A stretch of DNA of 64,000 nt from Amaurobius ferox. Lineage: Eukaryota > Arthropoda > Arachnida > Araneae > Amaurobiidae. The stretch lies in contig OX578153.1 in NCBI GenBank assembly GCA_951213105.1, positions 53,598,520-53,662,519 on the forward strand, read 5' to 3'. Position numbers and translations under genes: made by a program. This document shows, piece by piece, positions 46,122-57,215 of this stretch. Under the pieces are notes generated by a model. The model was not told the DNA's origin. It ran no database searches and saw nothing but the letters and a program-made list of their open reading frames with translations. Every line of letters starts with the position of its first letter. Positions within the stretch are counted from its first letter, which is position 1.

Positions 46122-46900
46122 TTTTAATTAGCCATTATATACTGTTCCCACAGTATGTTACAGATACGCCCACATTGAACTTTATAAAAAACATTTGTAT
46201 ACAACACAACTTTTAACAACGCTATTTAAGAATTTAAAAACACCACGAAGAACCTAACATTATTTGAATCAGGCTTATCTTCGAACTATCTTGACAATGC
46301 TTCATCCACGGAGCTACTGGGATGAAATTCCTATATCTTACAGTAGAAGTGAACCTTACAGCTAGCTCATTAGTAGCATTTTCTGTAATTTTTGGCTATC
46401 AGAAAAGTACAACGAATTTCATATTGCTGAAAGGATTTTACTTGAAACGCTGCTTAATAAACAATGCCAATTATGTCATTATGCCTGGAAAAATGACTAA
46501 ATAATACAAATTTTTGATCACATCTAATGATTTAAGATTCTGGTTCACTTTCCTGAAAATTACAAACTTCGAGCTATACATTTTCGGAGCATTATATATC
46601 GCCAAACCTCCTGTTGTAATGATTTTCTAAATTATTTATTTTTCATAAAATCGCTTTCGCCAATTTTGAAGGATATTCTTACTATGTTTGTTTGATTTTA
46701 ATCAATGGTTATGTTTGCAGAAAGTTTTGTATATGGATATTTAATAACCATGTGAAATGTGCAAAGTGATTATAATGAAAGTATCCCTATGTAGAATCGG
46801 CTGTTTGCTATGAATGGTTGGAACCCAGGAGTGGGAGTTTGATGTTGTACACTGAGGCAAAGGATATCTCCGAGCTCAATGTACTGTCAAAAGTTGCTAG
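46122..46900. other. AT-rich sequence, nothing recognised
   Basis: ORF 46322-46504 is short and unassigned. Confidence 0.45.
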
Positions 46901-47180
46901 AATGGCGCGACAGCCCAATGGTTAACGCGCAAGGATTGCACTCGGACGACCAGAGTTCGATTCCCGTCACTGCCCAAACTGTCGCCGTGTTCACGCGGAA
47001 TACTATCACGTTCAGCATGTGGGTCCGTACGTCCTTCCGAGATGTTGGTGGTATGGGAAAAGGGCATTGTCCCTGTGGATGCCTCCCCCACTGGTTTCCG
47101 GTCTAAATTGGATAGTACGTCCCGGCTGTCCAAACAGATGACTTACACCTTCAGGTAGGGTGGGCGGTCTGGGACGACGA
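46901..47180 (+). mobile_element. Older tRNA-derived SINE, GA-type tail
   Basis: Head 'ggcgcgacagcccaatggtt', B box agttcgattcccg, core 'gtccttccgagatgttggtg', tail GACGACGAAGGAG. Diverged from the CAA-tail copies. A decayed flank pair (aaaagttgctagaatg / aaaagatgttggaatg) may be the target duplication. Confidence 0.87.
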
Positions 47181-47710
47181 AGGAGAAAAGATGTTGGAAT
47201 GCCGCGTGAGGCAATTGTTCTAACACTTTCTTTCCTGGAAAGTGCTAGAACGAGCCTGTGAAAATAGCAAGGGCGACCCCGAGAGGCAGCCAATTTTCAG
47301 TCGTGTTAGACGAATAGGGAATTCAATCGTGTATAATCGACCGAGTCGGGAGCATGCTCGGTTGGGCCGGTGAAGTATGTTATTACCTCGTGAAGCTGAC
47401 GAGGGCCTGACATCGTTGTTGCATGCTGGGAGAAGGGAAATATTGCACCTTTTTGTGGTGCTGCTGTCTTCTGAGAGGCGTTGTGACCGTAGTTGAGAAG
47501 TTTGCGTGTTGACGTTGTCTTCAGGTTCACGAATGTGGTACTGGCTATCCCCTTGCGAATTAGAACCCAAGTAGTTATGTGGGGGGAAGAGGCCAAACGA
47601 TACCTTCCGTTCCGAACGTAAAATTCGGGATAGGCTTCGCAACAGAGAATGGCATAAGAGCCGGTCACCACACTTATGTACAGTGCATATTATATAAATT
47701 ACGAAACGTA
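47181..47710. other. GC-richer island with long overlapping minus-strand ORFs
   Basis: Minus-strand ORFs 47220-47714 (164 codons) and 47306-47671 (121 codons) overlap in different frames. At most one could be real, and neither shows a domain I know. A stem-loop lies at 47217-47251 (gttctaacactttc / gaaagtgctagaac, one mismatch). It could be a decayed element's LTR or leader, or an exon; undecided. Confidence 0.3.
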
Positions 47711-47787
47711 TCATTTACAAAATATACCCTTCTCCTAAATCACTACAAATGAAATAGTTTGGTAAAAGTATGCAATATTTGTGCGAC

Positions 47788-48228
47788 TTTTGTTTAACAT
47801 AAAATATGTTTGTTTGAATAAAATTATCTGTATTTAAGAACTTATAGCTGTGTTCCTAATATTTTTAAATAGATTGATATATAAGCTTGCTTTCAATGGT
47901 GCCGCTATTCTTTTGCAAAACGATTTTGTGCGTGTATTGAAAAATATCATAAATATATCAACATGAATTTTTCTCTATAATAAAAAAAGATTTGCGAATT
48001 TCTACAAAGTTTGTTTAATACAAAATATGTTAGTTGGAATAAAACTCTTTATATTTAGGAACTCATAGTAGCCGGATATTTTTCAAAAGCTTGATATAAG
48101 TTGGTTTCAATGTTGGTGTTCTTTTGCTAAACGATCTTGGGCGTGTATTGAAAAATATTCTAAGACAACAATATGAATTTTTCTCTATATTAAAAGAAAT
48201 TCTGCGAATTTTCCACACTACTTTGCGA
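47788..48228. repeat. Tandem duplication, about 221 bp, two copies
   Basis: 'tgttta' + 'aaatatgtt' blocks at 47791 and 48012, 'gtgtattgaaaaatat' at 47932 and 48151, and 'atgaatttttctctat' in both. The copies are moderately diverged. Confidence 0.85.
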
Positions 48229-48569
48229 TTATATGGGAAAACACAGTCCTGAAATTTTACAGACAGACTAATATAAATCCATAGATGTGCAAGACGGGCT
48301 TAGAATTTTGATATAAGCCTTAGTTAATTAAATATTAATATACAATTTATCATTGCCTGTGTGGGCAAAGATTTAATGGATCGAGCGACTTTTATGTGAA
48401 TGGTTCCTGGCAGAAACGTCACAGAAGTCAGGGGCTGAATTATTGAAGCACTGAAAACATTAAACGTATAGTTATTTAATGTCAGATTTGACTGCAACGT
48501 GCTACTACACTTGAAATTAGTTGCTGCTATAAGGCGGGTAGGACTTATAACCACGTTGCAGAAAAGCTC
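48229..48569. other. AT-rich sequence, nothing recognised
   Basis: No supported gene or repeat. Confidence 0.5.
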
Positions 48570-49046
48570 TTACACCAACAAACCCAACACCAATATCACT
48601 ACATCGAAAGCGACTTTAAAATGTACACCAGCTCTTACACCAACAAATACAACGCCAACAACACTATATCGAAAGAGACTTTCAAATGTACACTAACTCT
48701 TACACCAGGAAACACAACATCAACAACACTACATTGAAAGCGACATCAACAAATACAACACTAACAACAACACGACAACAAATACAACACCAACAACAAC
48801 ACGACAACTTATACAACACCAATAACAACACGACAACAAATACAGCACCAGCAACCGCACGATAACAAATACAACACCAACAACAACACGACAACAAATA
48901 CAGCACCAACAACACGACAACAGATACAACACCAACAACAACACGACAACAAATACAACACCAACAACAACACGACAACAAATAGAACACCAACAACAAC
49001 ACGACAATAAATACAACACCAACAACACTATATCGAAAGCGACTTT
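48570..49046. repeat. 29-bp (CAA-rich) minisatellite with longer flanking units
   Basis: Core unit AACACCAACAACAACACGAC + AACAAATAC (29 bp; starts at 48786, 48815 and so on). It is bordered by longer units containing 'atcgaaagcgactttcaaat' at 48604, 48669, 48734 and 49033. The long minus-strand ORFs (48700-49070) come from the stop-poor repeat and shift frame every unit. Confidence 0.93.
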
Positions 49047-49600
49047 CAAATACATACAAATTTGTGGCAATCGGTTATTTCGACAGTTAAGATAATAAAA
49101 AGGTTAGAACTATTTATCTTTTTTGCAATAAATTAACAATGGTTATCCATAATTGTTAGTTCATTAGATTTCTTTAATAGACATGAAGAGCATCTAGGTG
49201 TTTATCAAGCATGTGCAGTGCTCTTACTTTACTATACAATTCGCCAACAAGAAATTCGTTGTTATATTCTGAATTCTTATTTTACTGCTATTTTTCTAAA
49301 ATATCTGCATTTAGTAACGGCATTTATGATACAAAAATTAAACTTTAACATATTTTCGTAAACAAAGATCATTAGATACCTATCATTTTTGAAATTGAAA
49401 CGCAAAAGAAACATTATCTCAAATAATGAGACTTTTGCGTTTAAAGTAAGATTTCAAAAGAGGCTAATATTTCGATGAAAACGATTTTTTCATTTATATG
49501 TATACATATGCGTGTATTATCGTACAAAATAAAGGAAGATGCTTGTGTGTGAAGTCTGTAGTGAAAAATCTAAGCCTTGTACGACTATGGAATTTAGTAC
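49047..49600. other. AT-rich sequence, nothing recognised
   Basis: 'acgcaaaag' and its inverse 'cttttgcgt' (49401, 49431) form a short inverted pair. No gene. Confidence 0.4.
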
Positions 49601-50018
49601 ACAGGTACTTCAGGAAGGCCAACGGCCGTACCGTGCTGAAAACACCGGTTCTCGTTAGATCACCGAAGTCAAGCAGCATCGGGCGCGGTTAGTACTTGGT
49701 GGGTGACCACCTCGGAACACCGCGTGCTGTTGGCCATCTCGGGTGCGGTATCCCCGTGGTTTGCGCGCTAGATTTGCACGCTACCACAAATGCCGCCGTG
49801 TTCATGCGGAGTACGATCACGTTAAACATGTGGGTCCGTAAGTCCTTCCGAGAGGTTGGTGGTAGGGGAAGGAGGGTACGGTCCCTGTGGATGCCTCCCC
49901 CACTGGGTTCCGGTCTAAATTGGGTGGCACTTCCCGGCCGTCCATACAGTTACCTTACACCTTTCTGGTAGGTCGGACGGTCTGGGTCTCAACAACATCA
50001 ACAACAGGTACTTCAGGA
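49601..50018 (+). mobile_element. Chimeric 5S rRNA-SINE retroposon with 15-bp target duplication
   Basis: A 5S rRNA sequence (49618-49735) is joined directly to a CAA-tail SINE (49736-50003). The whole unit is flanked by ACAGGTACTTCAGGA at 49601-49615 and 50004-50018, so both parts arrived in one insertion. In the SINE part the head is diverged, and about 35 bp spanning the B box are missing (gatttgcac is followed by gctaccacaaatgccgccgt). The body from 'gtgttcatgcggagtacgat' onward is typical. Confidence 0.9.
49618..49735 (+). rRNA. 5S rRNA-derived sequence (retroposed, probably pseudogene)
   Basis: A full-length 118-nt match to the 5S rRNA layout: complementary ends GCCAACGGCC and TGCTGTTGGC; 'accggttctcg' and 'gatcaccgaagtcaagcagc'; the internal control region 'gggcgcggttagtacttgg'; then 'gggtgaccacctcggaacac'. 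One base is missing after 'agtacttgg', where the usual 5S sequence has ATGGG, and there are a few substitutions. It is a single copy inside a retroposed unit, not in a 5S array. It may retain polymerase III promoter elements; function as rRNA is unlikely. Confidence 0.85.
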
Positions 50019-50317
50019 GGGCGCGGTAGCCCAGTGATTAGCGTGCGGGAATTGCACTCGGTAGGCCCGGGTTCGATTCCATCCGCTGTCAAATCTGCCG
50101 TCGTGCTCACGCGGAGTACGGTCACGTTAAACATGTTTGTCCGTAAATCCTTCCGAGAAGTTGGTGGTAGGGGAAGGAGAGTACGGTCCCTGTGGATGCC
50201 TCCCCCACTGGGTTCCGGTCTAAATTGGGTGTCTCTTCCCGGCCGTCCAAATAGTTACCTTACACCTTCCTGGTAGGTCGGACGGTCTGGGTCTCAACAA
50301 CAACAACAGGTACTTCA
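50019..50317 (+). mobile_element. tRNA-derived SINE at the same target as the 5S chimera
   Basis: Full-length plus-strand SINE (50019-50305). It is flanked on the left by ACAGGTACTTCAGGA (50004-50018) and on the right by ACAGGTACTTCA (50306-50317). It has both promoter boxes and the CAACAACAAC tail. Confidence 0.94.
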
Positions 50318-50880
50318 CGACACGAATAGGTGTATTTCGGCGTTGTTTTTTTGATTTCGAATTTGTTTTTTAGTTATTTTTTGTTTTAACCTGATTTAGG
50401 TCAATATGTACACAAATCGATTCCTTAGCAACCTAAAATGTTTCAATGTTGACACTATCGGAAAGCCAAAATTACTCTTTCAAACGAACTTTGAACGGAA
50501 TCCATATAGGTATAGGCAAAAAATTGTCTGAAGTAGTGGCTGTGGTTTTAGGCTATGTACACGGCAAGCGAATCGAGGCTTCGTGTGGGGAGTTGGCGAG
50601 GGATAGTGAGCATGGGGAGGTAGCTACTAGTATAATATAATAACTATCTAATGTGTTTGCTTTTTTCTAGAGCCTCCGGAAGATCCCCGTGACTGAAGTT
50701 TTGCACACTTCTCGTATCAACTCACTGTTAAAAACTTTATTGAACATTACACTAAAATGTGATGCTGGTTGTATTGCCTTCTAAATTTCGTGTAACATCA
50801 TGCACCACCACTTACGTAGGAAACCCAAATCAGTTTTCCTAACTTAAGGATGTAATATTAAACGAAATTGAGTAGGAAAT
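50318..50880. other. Intergenic, nothing recognised
   Basis: ORF 50446-50640 (64 codons) has no motif I recognise. Confidence 0.4.
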
Positions 50881-50894
50881 ACACATGCAGACGC

Positions 50895-50966
50895 TACCCC
50901 TCCAGGCCGTCCGAACAGCTGCTCATGTCTTAGGACGGGTCGAACTGTCTGGGTCTTCCACACGTG
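50895..50966 (+). mobile_element. 5'-truncated SINE tail, third subfamily
   Basis: 'ggccgtccgaacagctgctc' ... 'ctgtctgggtcttccacacg' resembles the tail fragment at 37181-37246 and ends in CTTCCACAC rather than CAACAAC. Confidence 0.6.
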
Positions 50967-51149
50967 GATGCTTTTCAGTGCCCCGTTGCACGGACATTTT
51001 TAACAGTGTTCAAGACAAAATTCTACAAAATTCTTTTGAAAACGTGTTGAGCAGTAAAATTTCATATAAAATGCTTAGGGAAAATCTCAGTGACTTTATT
51101 TTGAAATATCAGTAGTAGAGAAAAGCAAAAATTATTTACAAAATCGTGT
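50967..51149. other. Spacer
   Basis: Nothing recognised. Confidence 0.5.
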
Positions 51150-51510
51150 TATCTTTTCTATGACGTCATTTGAATGGATTTCAGTTGTTTTCGATGAAGT
51201 TTTCAAATATAATAAATTATCGTAGTATTATGATAATTCTAAAATTATTAACGATGAATGTATCACATTTTAGAGATGTTTAAACCAGGCAATTTATATT
51301 TTAATGCCGTCATTTGAATGAAGTTCATTTTTTTCTATAAAGGTTTAAGTTTTCCAATATAATAAATTCATATAGTATTGTGATAAGTTTTAAAATATTA
51401 CAGATAAATGTATTGCATTTTAGACATGTTTAAATAAAATTGCATTGAAGTTGGAAAGTGTTTCATAATCAATGCTTTAAGCATGATTGATCTTTCTTGT
51501 TTATTTTCTA
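51150..51510 (+). repeat. Family H-D distal fragment
   Basis: Aligns with 41185-41510: 'atgacgtcatttgaatggat', 'ttcaaatataataaattatc', 'catgtttaaataaaattgca' and 'taatcaatgctttaagcatg'. No hairpin end is present. Confidence 0.7.
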
Positions 51511-51642
51511 AATTCAGTCGGACGTTTATTTAACGATTAGGGAAAGAGAGATAGTTGTATTCATAAAAATGAATAAATTGCTAATTCGTAGTAGATTTCG
51601 CCAAGCTAGCCATGAACATCTTATTGCCAAAATATAAACATT

Positions 51643-52434
51643 AAAAAAATCTGATGTGGGCACCACATGACTTTCCTTATACAGTGCAATGAAGTTACTA
51701 CTTTAACAGTAAAAACAATAGGTAATTCTTATAGTAGATATATTATTTCCAAGATATTGAATTTTAGTCAATTAGTCGTCATTTTCATCGATTTAGCATC
51801 ATTTTTATCCATTTGGCGAAATTTTCGTTAATTTAGCAACATTTAAGAAAGTCGCCAAGTTGGCGACATTCCGCTAAATTCGTTGCCAAAATCTTGCCAA
51901 GCGTTATGGACGGAGAAATAAGTTATTCTTAGAGAAGATAAACGACTATTGGCGTTCAAATATAAATGTATTACTCAAAGTATCTTTTCTTATGCATGAA
52001 ACGAGCCAGATCCACGAGAATAATGTCACCCAATTTATCGCATGATATTACATATGAAAAGTGAACATGTTTTTCAACAGTTAATATATTTTTTTAATTT
52101 ATGGGATTTTTTATAAATTTTTTTTTAAAATGTGCAATATCTCGAGAATGGTTCATGCTAGCGTTCTAAAGTTTATGTCAATCGTTTCCTAAGGAAAAAT
52201 TACATAAGAAATGTCTATTTGCATAACTTTATTAATGGTTTTGATTTTTTGATGATTTTTTCAAAATTTCACTCGAAAATTTAGGGGGGTTCTGAACATT
52301 CGATTGCGTTTAAAAACAACAGCCTTCCAGTATTCACGGATTGTGATTTTTGTTCCAAATTTCATTCGAATCGCTCCATTCGTTCGTGAGAGATTGTCTC
52401 CACAGTCTCACTGACACACACACACACACACATA

Positions 52435-52474
<40 letters not shown>

Positions 52475-52604
52475 GACATCACCTCAAAAATGTTTTATTC
52501 GTGATCAGGGATGCTTGAAACGTGCTCTCCCGTCGAAAACTCAAATTCGAATTTTCGACCCCGTCACAATGCTTTCCTTATACATTATGTATATAAGGAA
52601 AGTA
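51643..52604 (-). repeat. Family H-A repeat, copy 5
   Basis: Complete minus-strand copy: 3' end at the left (CTGATGTGGGCACCACATGA + CTTTCCTTATA), TTGGCGA module (51810-51900), (CA)n (52416-52470) and the 5' hairpin at the right (TTTCCTTATACATTATGTAT + ATAAGGAAAGTA). Confidence 0.94.
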
Positions 52605-53691
52605 ATAATCAAAAATGCATATACTCAATACTATATGCTTCTCTATTGCGTCAAGTGGAAACAACGAGCGCTTTACTAATACGAGCCACACCTAGATATA
52701 ATTCTTAAAGCGTTATGGCAATTTCAAGCGTTTCATCCAAAAGAGTTTTATCTCTTTCTCTAACTCCATGGCTGAAACTTTGCACATTTATAGTACTGAC
52801 CACAGAAAAGAATTCAACTGATCTTATTTTCCAATATGACAACAATTTTCGACGCTAAGCGCCATGCGTTGTTAAACAACATAAGACATTAGAAAAAGTT
52901 TAATTTAATTTTTAAACATACTAATTTCCCTATCTTTGACACTCCCACTGATTTCCCATAAAATACGTCAATATCCCAGGAATACCAGCAATACTTCACA
53001 GCAAAATCAATGCCGAACACTTTGATAGTCTTTATATTCTGCATTCTGTGAATAGGCAAAAAAGTCTGGAACGTAACGTTATGCTTTTCACACAGAGATT
53101 TTTGCTACAATGAACTATTTCATGACGCTAACTGTAAAGTGGGAAATTTTAGGTAAAATATAGGTTCCTTTTAAGTAAACTATACATCCAGAAAATCCCT
53201 CTCATACATCATCTTCAGCTGCTTCAGCTGCTACATATAACATGAAAATTACCAGCTATTATTACTTTCATAAAATATAAAGTGTCTGCTTTTGACACTA
53301 ATATCTCTTAGAAAAGATGTAATCTTTTTTGGTGTATTATAAACGGTATTACTCAAATTTCAAACCAGACATCCCCTGTCTGGAGTTCCTCTCATAAAAT
53401 CGTTAAAATTGATAAATGTAATAGGATATTTTAAGATTATTTTGCAAAGAGGCGCAAAAATGTTTTGAATGGACATATTTTGTTGTCAAGATGTGGAAAA
53501 GTAAAGATTTCTAATAGCCTGACCAACTGGATACCTGGTTACAACGTCCCAGCAGTATTGTCCGTTTATATTAGGTTAAATTATGAAGAAATCATCACCA
53601 AATTTTATTGCTGTGAACAATATTAATTTTTTACACTTTCGGTTAAAAAATGCATGTGAGCAACAGATGCTTTTACCTGCAGACTAATTTT
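52605..53691. other. Intergenic, nothing recognised
   Basis: A 'cagctgcttcagctgct' direct repeat at about 53217-53233. No gene. Confidence 0.45.
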
Positions 53692-54770
53692 TACTTTCCT
53701 TATATACATAATGTATAAGGAAAGTATTGTGACGGGATCGAAAATTCGAATTCGAATTTTCGACGGGAGAGCACGTTTCAAGCATCCCTGATCACGAATC
53801 AAACATTTTTGAAGTGATGTCTGTGTGTGTGTGTGTATATTTGTGAGTGTGTCAATGAGACTGTGGAGACGATAACTGACGAACGAATGGACCGATTCAA
53901 ACGAAATTTGGTACAAAAATCACAATCCGTAAACACTGGAAGCCTATTGTTTTTATGCGCAATCAAACGTTCAGACCCCCCCCCCCTAATTTTTTGAGTG
54001 AAATTTTGAAAAAATCGTCAAAAAATCAAAACCTCAAATAAAGTTACTAAAATAGACATTTCTTATGTTATATTTCATTAGAAAACGATTGACATAAATT
54101 TAGAATGTTAACTTGAACCGTTCTCGAGATATTGCACATTTTTCAAAAAAATTATCAAAAAGTCATATAAAATAAAATAAAAATATTTCCTATTGAGAAA
54201 CATGCTCACTTTTCATATGTAATACCATGCGATTAATTTGGTGACATCCTTCTGGTGGATCTAGCCCGTTCCATTCATCAAAAAATATACTTTGCGTAAT
54301 ACTTTTGTATTTGAACGCCAATAGTCATTTATCTGCTGTAAGAATAACTTATTTCATCGTGCATAACGCTTGACGAGATTTTAGCGACGAATTTGGTGGA
54401 ATGTCGACAACTTGGCGACTTTTTTAAATGTTGCTAAATAAACGAAAGAATCGCCAAATGGATAAAAATGACGCTAAATCAATGATGACTCATTGATGAT
54501 GATTACGTGGAAAATGAGGACTCATTGACGAAAATTTAATATCTTGGAAATCTATATTCATAGATATAGATCATAGATATAGATCATAATCATAGATATA
54601 TTCATAGATAAATCTATATTCATAGATATCTATATTCATAGATAAATCTATATTCATAGATATCTATATTCATAGATAACGACTATAAAAATAATCTATT
54701 TTTTTAATGTAAAAGAAGTAAATTCATTGCATTATATAAGGAAAGTCATGTGCTGCTCACATCAGATTTT
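53692..54770 (+). repeat. Family H-A repeat, copy 6
   Basis: Complete copy: 5' hairpin TACTTTCCTTATATACATAA + TGTATAAGGAAAGT, 'gtcgaaaattcgaattcgaa' + 'ttttcgac', (TG)n, a C-run at 53976-53986, TTGGCGA module and 3' end. It is lengthened by the 54.55-kb microsatellite and a duplicated 'atgatgactcattgatgat'. Confidence 0.94.
54551..54680. repeat. 'tctatattcatagata' microsatellite inside H-A copy 6
   Basis: Irregular units of TCTATATTCATAGATA and TAGATCATAGATA. It occupies the spot where other copies have 'ggaaagaatataagtatcta', so it has expanded from that AT-rich sequence. Confidence 0.9.
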
Positions 54771-55460
54771 GTTTCATATATTCCGCAATGCATTCATTTA
54801 ACTTTCATCACATAAATAGGGTAATTATTTAAAATTATGTCTAAATTGCAGTTATAAAATAATTTTCCTTTACATTTGGTAACTTAGGGTATTTTTTAAA
54901 TGCGAATGAATAAATAAATAAATAACCTAAATTATCTAGAGAATGATTTATCCTAGAGTAATGGTGTTTGTCTTATTAGGTTTGTCATCGGAAAGTATGC
55001 ATTAAAGAAGTATTTAATCAATAAGTTCAAACATAGAGTTTTATTTTAGACCAGAATTACCCTGCGTTGCCCGGATGTAAATGAGTGCCAGCTAAATAAA
55101 TAATACATATCCTTAACAGCAGTCAAATATAAGCAAACATAAATAAATAAGTGGAAGATTCAAAACGGAATTCTCTATCAAGGATAGATGGTTTTAGCGC
55201 ATGCGCAGTTGCCTAAAACTGACCACAATGGGAAAAAAATTGTATGTGCGGGATTGCGATAATATCGGCCGTGACGGTTTGCTTTAAAAAATCATAGAAA
55301 ATTAAATTACGTATTACATAAATAAAATAAAATTCTTAGAATGTGATATACATGCGACTGTTTGCCACTACAGAATTGTCCTAATGTTACTTCTTAGGAT
55401 GCGGAGAAGAAGTATCAGATAACTGAAAAAAAATGCAAATTTTGATGTATTTTATAAAAG
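54771..55460. other. AT-rich spacer between inverted H-A copies
   Basis: Nothing recognised. H-A copies 6 and 7 face each other across it with their 3' ends inward. Confidence 0.45.
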
Positions 55461-56408
55461 AAAAATCTGATGTGGGCAACACATCACTTTCCTTATATAA
55501 TGCAATGGATTTACTACTTTTACAGTTAAAAAACAATGTTATTCTTAAAGTAGATACTTATATTCTTTCCAAAATATTGAATTTTCTTTAATTAGTCGTC
55601 ATTTTCATTGATTTAGCGTCATTTTAATCTATTTGGCGAAATTTTCGTTAATTTGGCAATATTTAAAAAGTCGCCAAGAGGCGACATTCCGCCAAATTTG
55701 TCGCCAAAATCTCGCCAAGCGTTATGGACGGAGAAATAAAATATTCTTATACCAGATAAATGACTATTGGCGTTCAAATACAAAAGTATTACTCAAGGTA
55801 TCTTTTATTATGAATGGAACGAGCTAGATCCACGAGAATGATGTCACCAAATGTATCGCACACACACACACATGACATCAAATGAAAAGTGAACATGTTT
55901 CTCAACAATTAATATATTTTTTTAATTCATGGGATCTTTTGATAAAAATATTTGAAAAATGTGCAAGATCTCGAGAACGGATCATGCTAACGTTCTAAAG
56001 TTTATGTCAATCGTTTTCTAAGGAAAAATTACATAAGAAATGTCTATTTGCGTAATTTTATTAAAGGTTTTGATTTTTTTTTTTTTCAAAATTTCACTCG
56101 AAAATTTAGGGGGTTCTGAACTTTCGATTGCGTTTAAAAACAATAGGCTTCCAGTATTCATAGATTGTGATTTTTGTACCAAATTTCATTCGAATCGCTT
56201 CATTTGTCCGTGAGATATCGTCTCCACAGTCTCACTGACACACCCACCCACACACATACTTTCACACACACACACACAAACACCACCTCAAAAATGTTTG
56301 ATTCGTGATGAGGTATGCTTGAAACGTGCTCTCCCGTCGAAAACTCGAGCTCTAATTTTCGACTCCGTCACAATACTTTCCTTATACATTATGTATATAA
56401 GGAAAGTA
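55461..56408 (-). repeat. Family H-A repeat, copy 7
   Basis: Complete minus-strand copy with the 3' end at the left, TTGGCGA module (55636-55725), a local (CA)n at 55857-55873, CA-rich run at 56238-56280 and the 5' hairpin at the right (56376-56408). Confidence 0.94.
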
Positions 56409-56559
56409 ATAAATAGGAAGGAACTGAACTACGGATTTAGTATAAACATCGTTTAAAAGAACGTTCTTCATTTTTCCGATGGTGTCATGATGGAAACACT
56501 GTGGTATTATCTTTAGTCGCTAAGGAATCGATTTTTCTGAAAGTCACTCCAAATTATGT

Positions 56560-56752
56560 TATAACATAAAATAAATCGAAAACAAATTAGAATTTAAAAC
56601 AAAATCTCGCCGAGGTGCACATCTCTGGGTCAAGAAGTACCTGTGTAGCAAATTTTATGGCGTGTGAGACTTTGACATCCCTCTACAGATCGCACGAGCA
56701 CACACACAGAGAACAGCATACAGATATCTTCTTTTATTGTGTAAGATTTTGG
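56560..56752 (+). repeat. Interspersed repeat tail (family E2), copy 2
   Basis: Matches 8860-9027: 'aatctcgccgaggtgcacat', 'tgtgtagcaaattttatggc', a CACACACAGAGA run, ending 'gtgtaagat'. Confidence 0.45.
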
Positions 56753-56902
56753 TTTTCATCTTTGATTTATTCAATAAATTAAAGCATATTTAGTCTTATT
56801 TTAGATTTTGGCGCCTTTTGCCGGTCATTTCGCAAAAAAGGCCGAGTTTTATTTTTTGGAATCATACCAAAATCTAATCAGTACCAGAGGGTAACCCACC
56901 AG
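56753..56902. other. Possible H-B-related fragment
   Basis: Read on the minus strand, 'ggttaccctctggtactgat' + 'tagattttggtatgattcc' and 'cgaaatgaccggcaaaagg' resemble the middle of H-B copies (e.g. 12620-12700). Confidence 0.4.
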
Positions 56903-57205
56903 AGACTTACCAAAGAGCTCGATAGCCCAGTGGTTAGCGCGCTGGGATGATTGCACTCGAACGACCCGAGTTCGATTCCCGCCTCTGCCTAAACTGTCGC
57001 CGCTTTCATGCGGAGTTCGACCATATTAAACATGTGGGTCAGTAAGTTCTTCCGAGAGATTAATGGTAGGGGAAGAAGGATAAGGTCCTTGTGGATGCCA
57101 CTCTCACTAGGTTCCGGTCTAAATTGGGTGGCACATCCCGGTCGTCCACACAGTTACCTTACACTTTCGTGTAGGTCGGACGCTCTGGGTCGAAGAAGAA
57201 AAAGG
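56903..57205 (+). mobile_element. tRNA-derived SINE, GAA-tail subfamily
   Basis: Head 'ctcgatagcccagtggttag', an insertion in the A-to-B spacer ('gctgggatgattgcactcga'), B box gagttcgattcccg and tail GTCGAAGAAGAAAAAGG. The flank pair 'gacttaccaa' / 'gcttaccaag' is a plausible decayed target duplication. Confidence 0.87.
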
Positions 57206-57215
57206 AGCTTACCAA

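Noticed and set aside
49618..49735. Functional 5S rRNA gene
   Set aside because: It has a base deletion in the internal control region, lies inside a single retroposed unit with a target duplication, and has no tandem 5S neighbours or T-run terminator directly after it.
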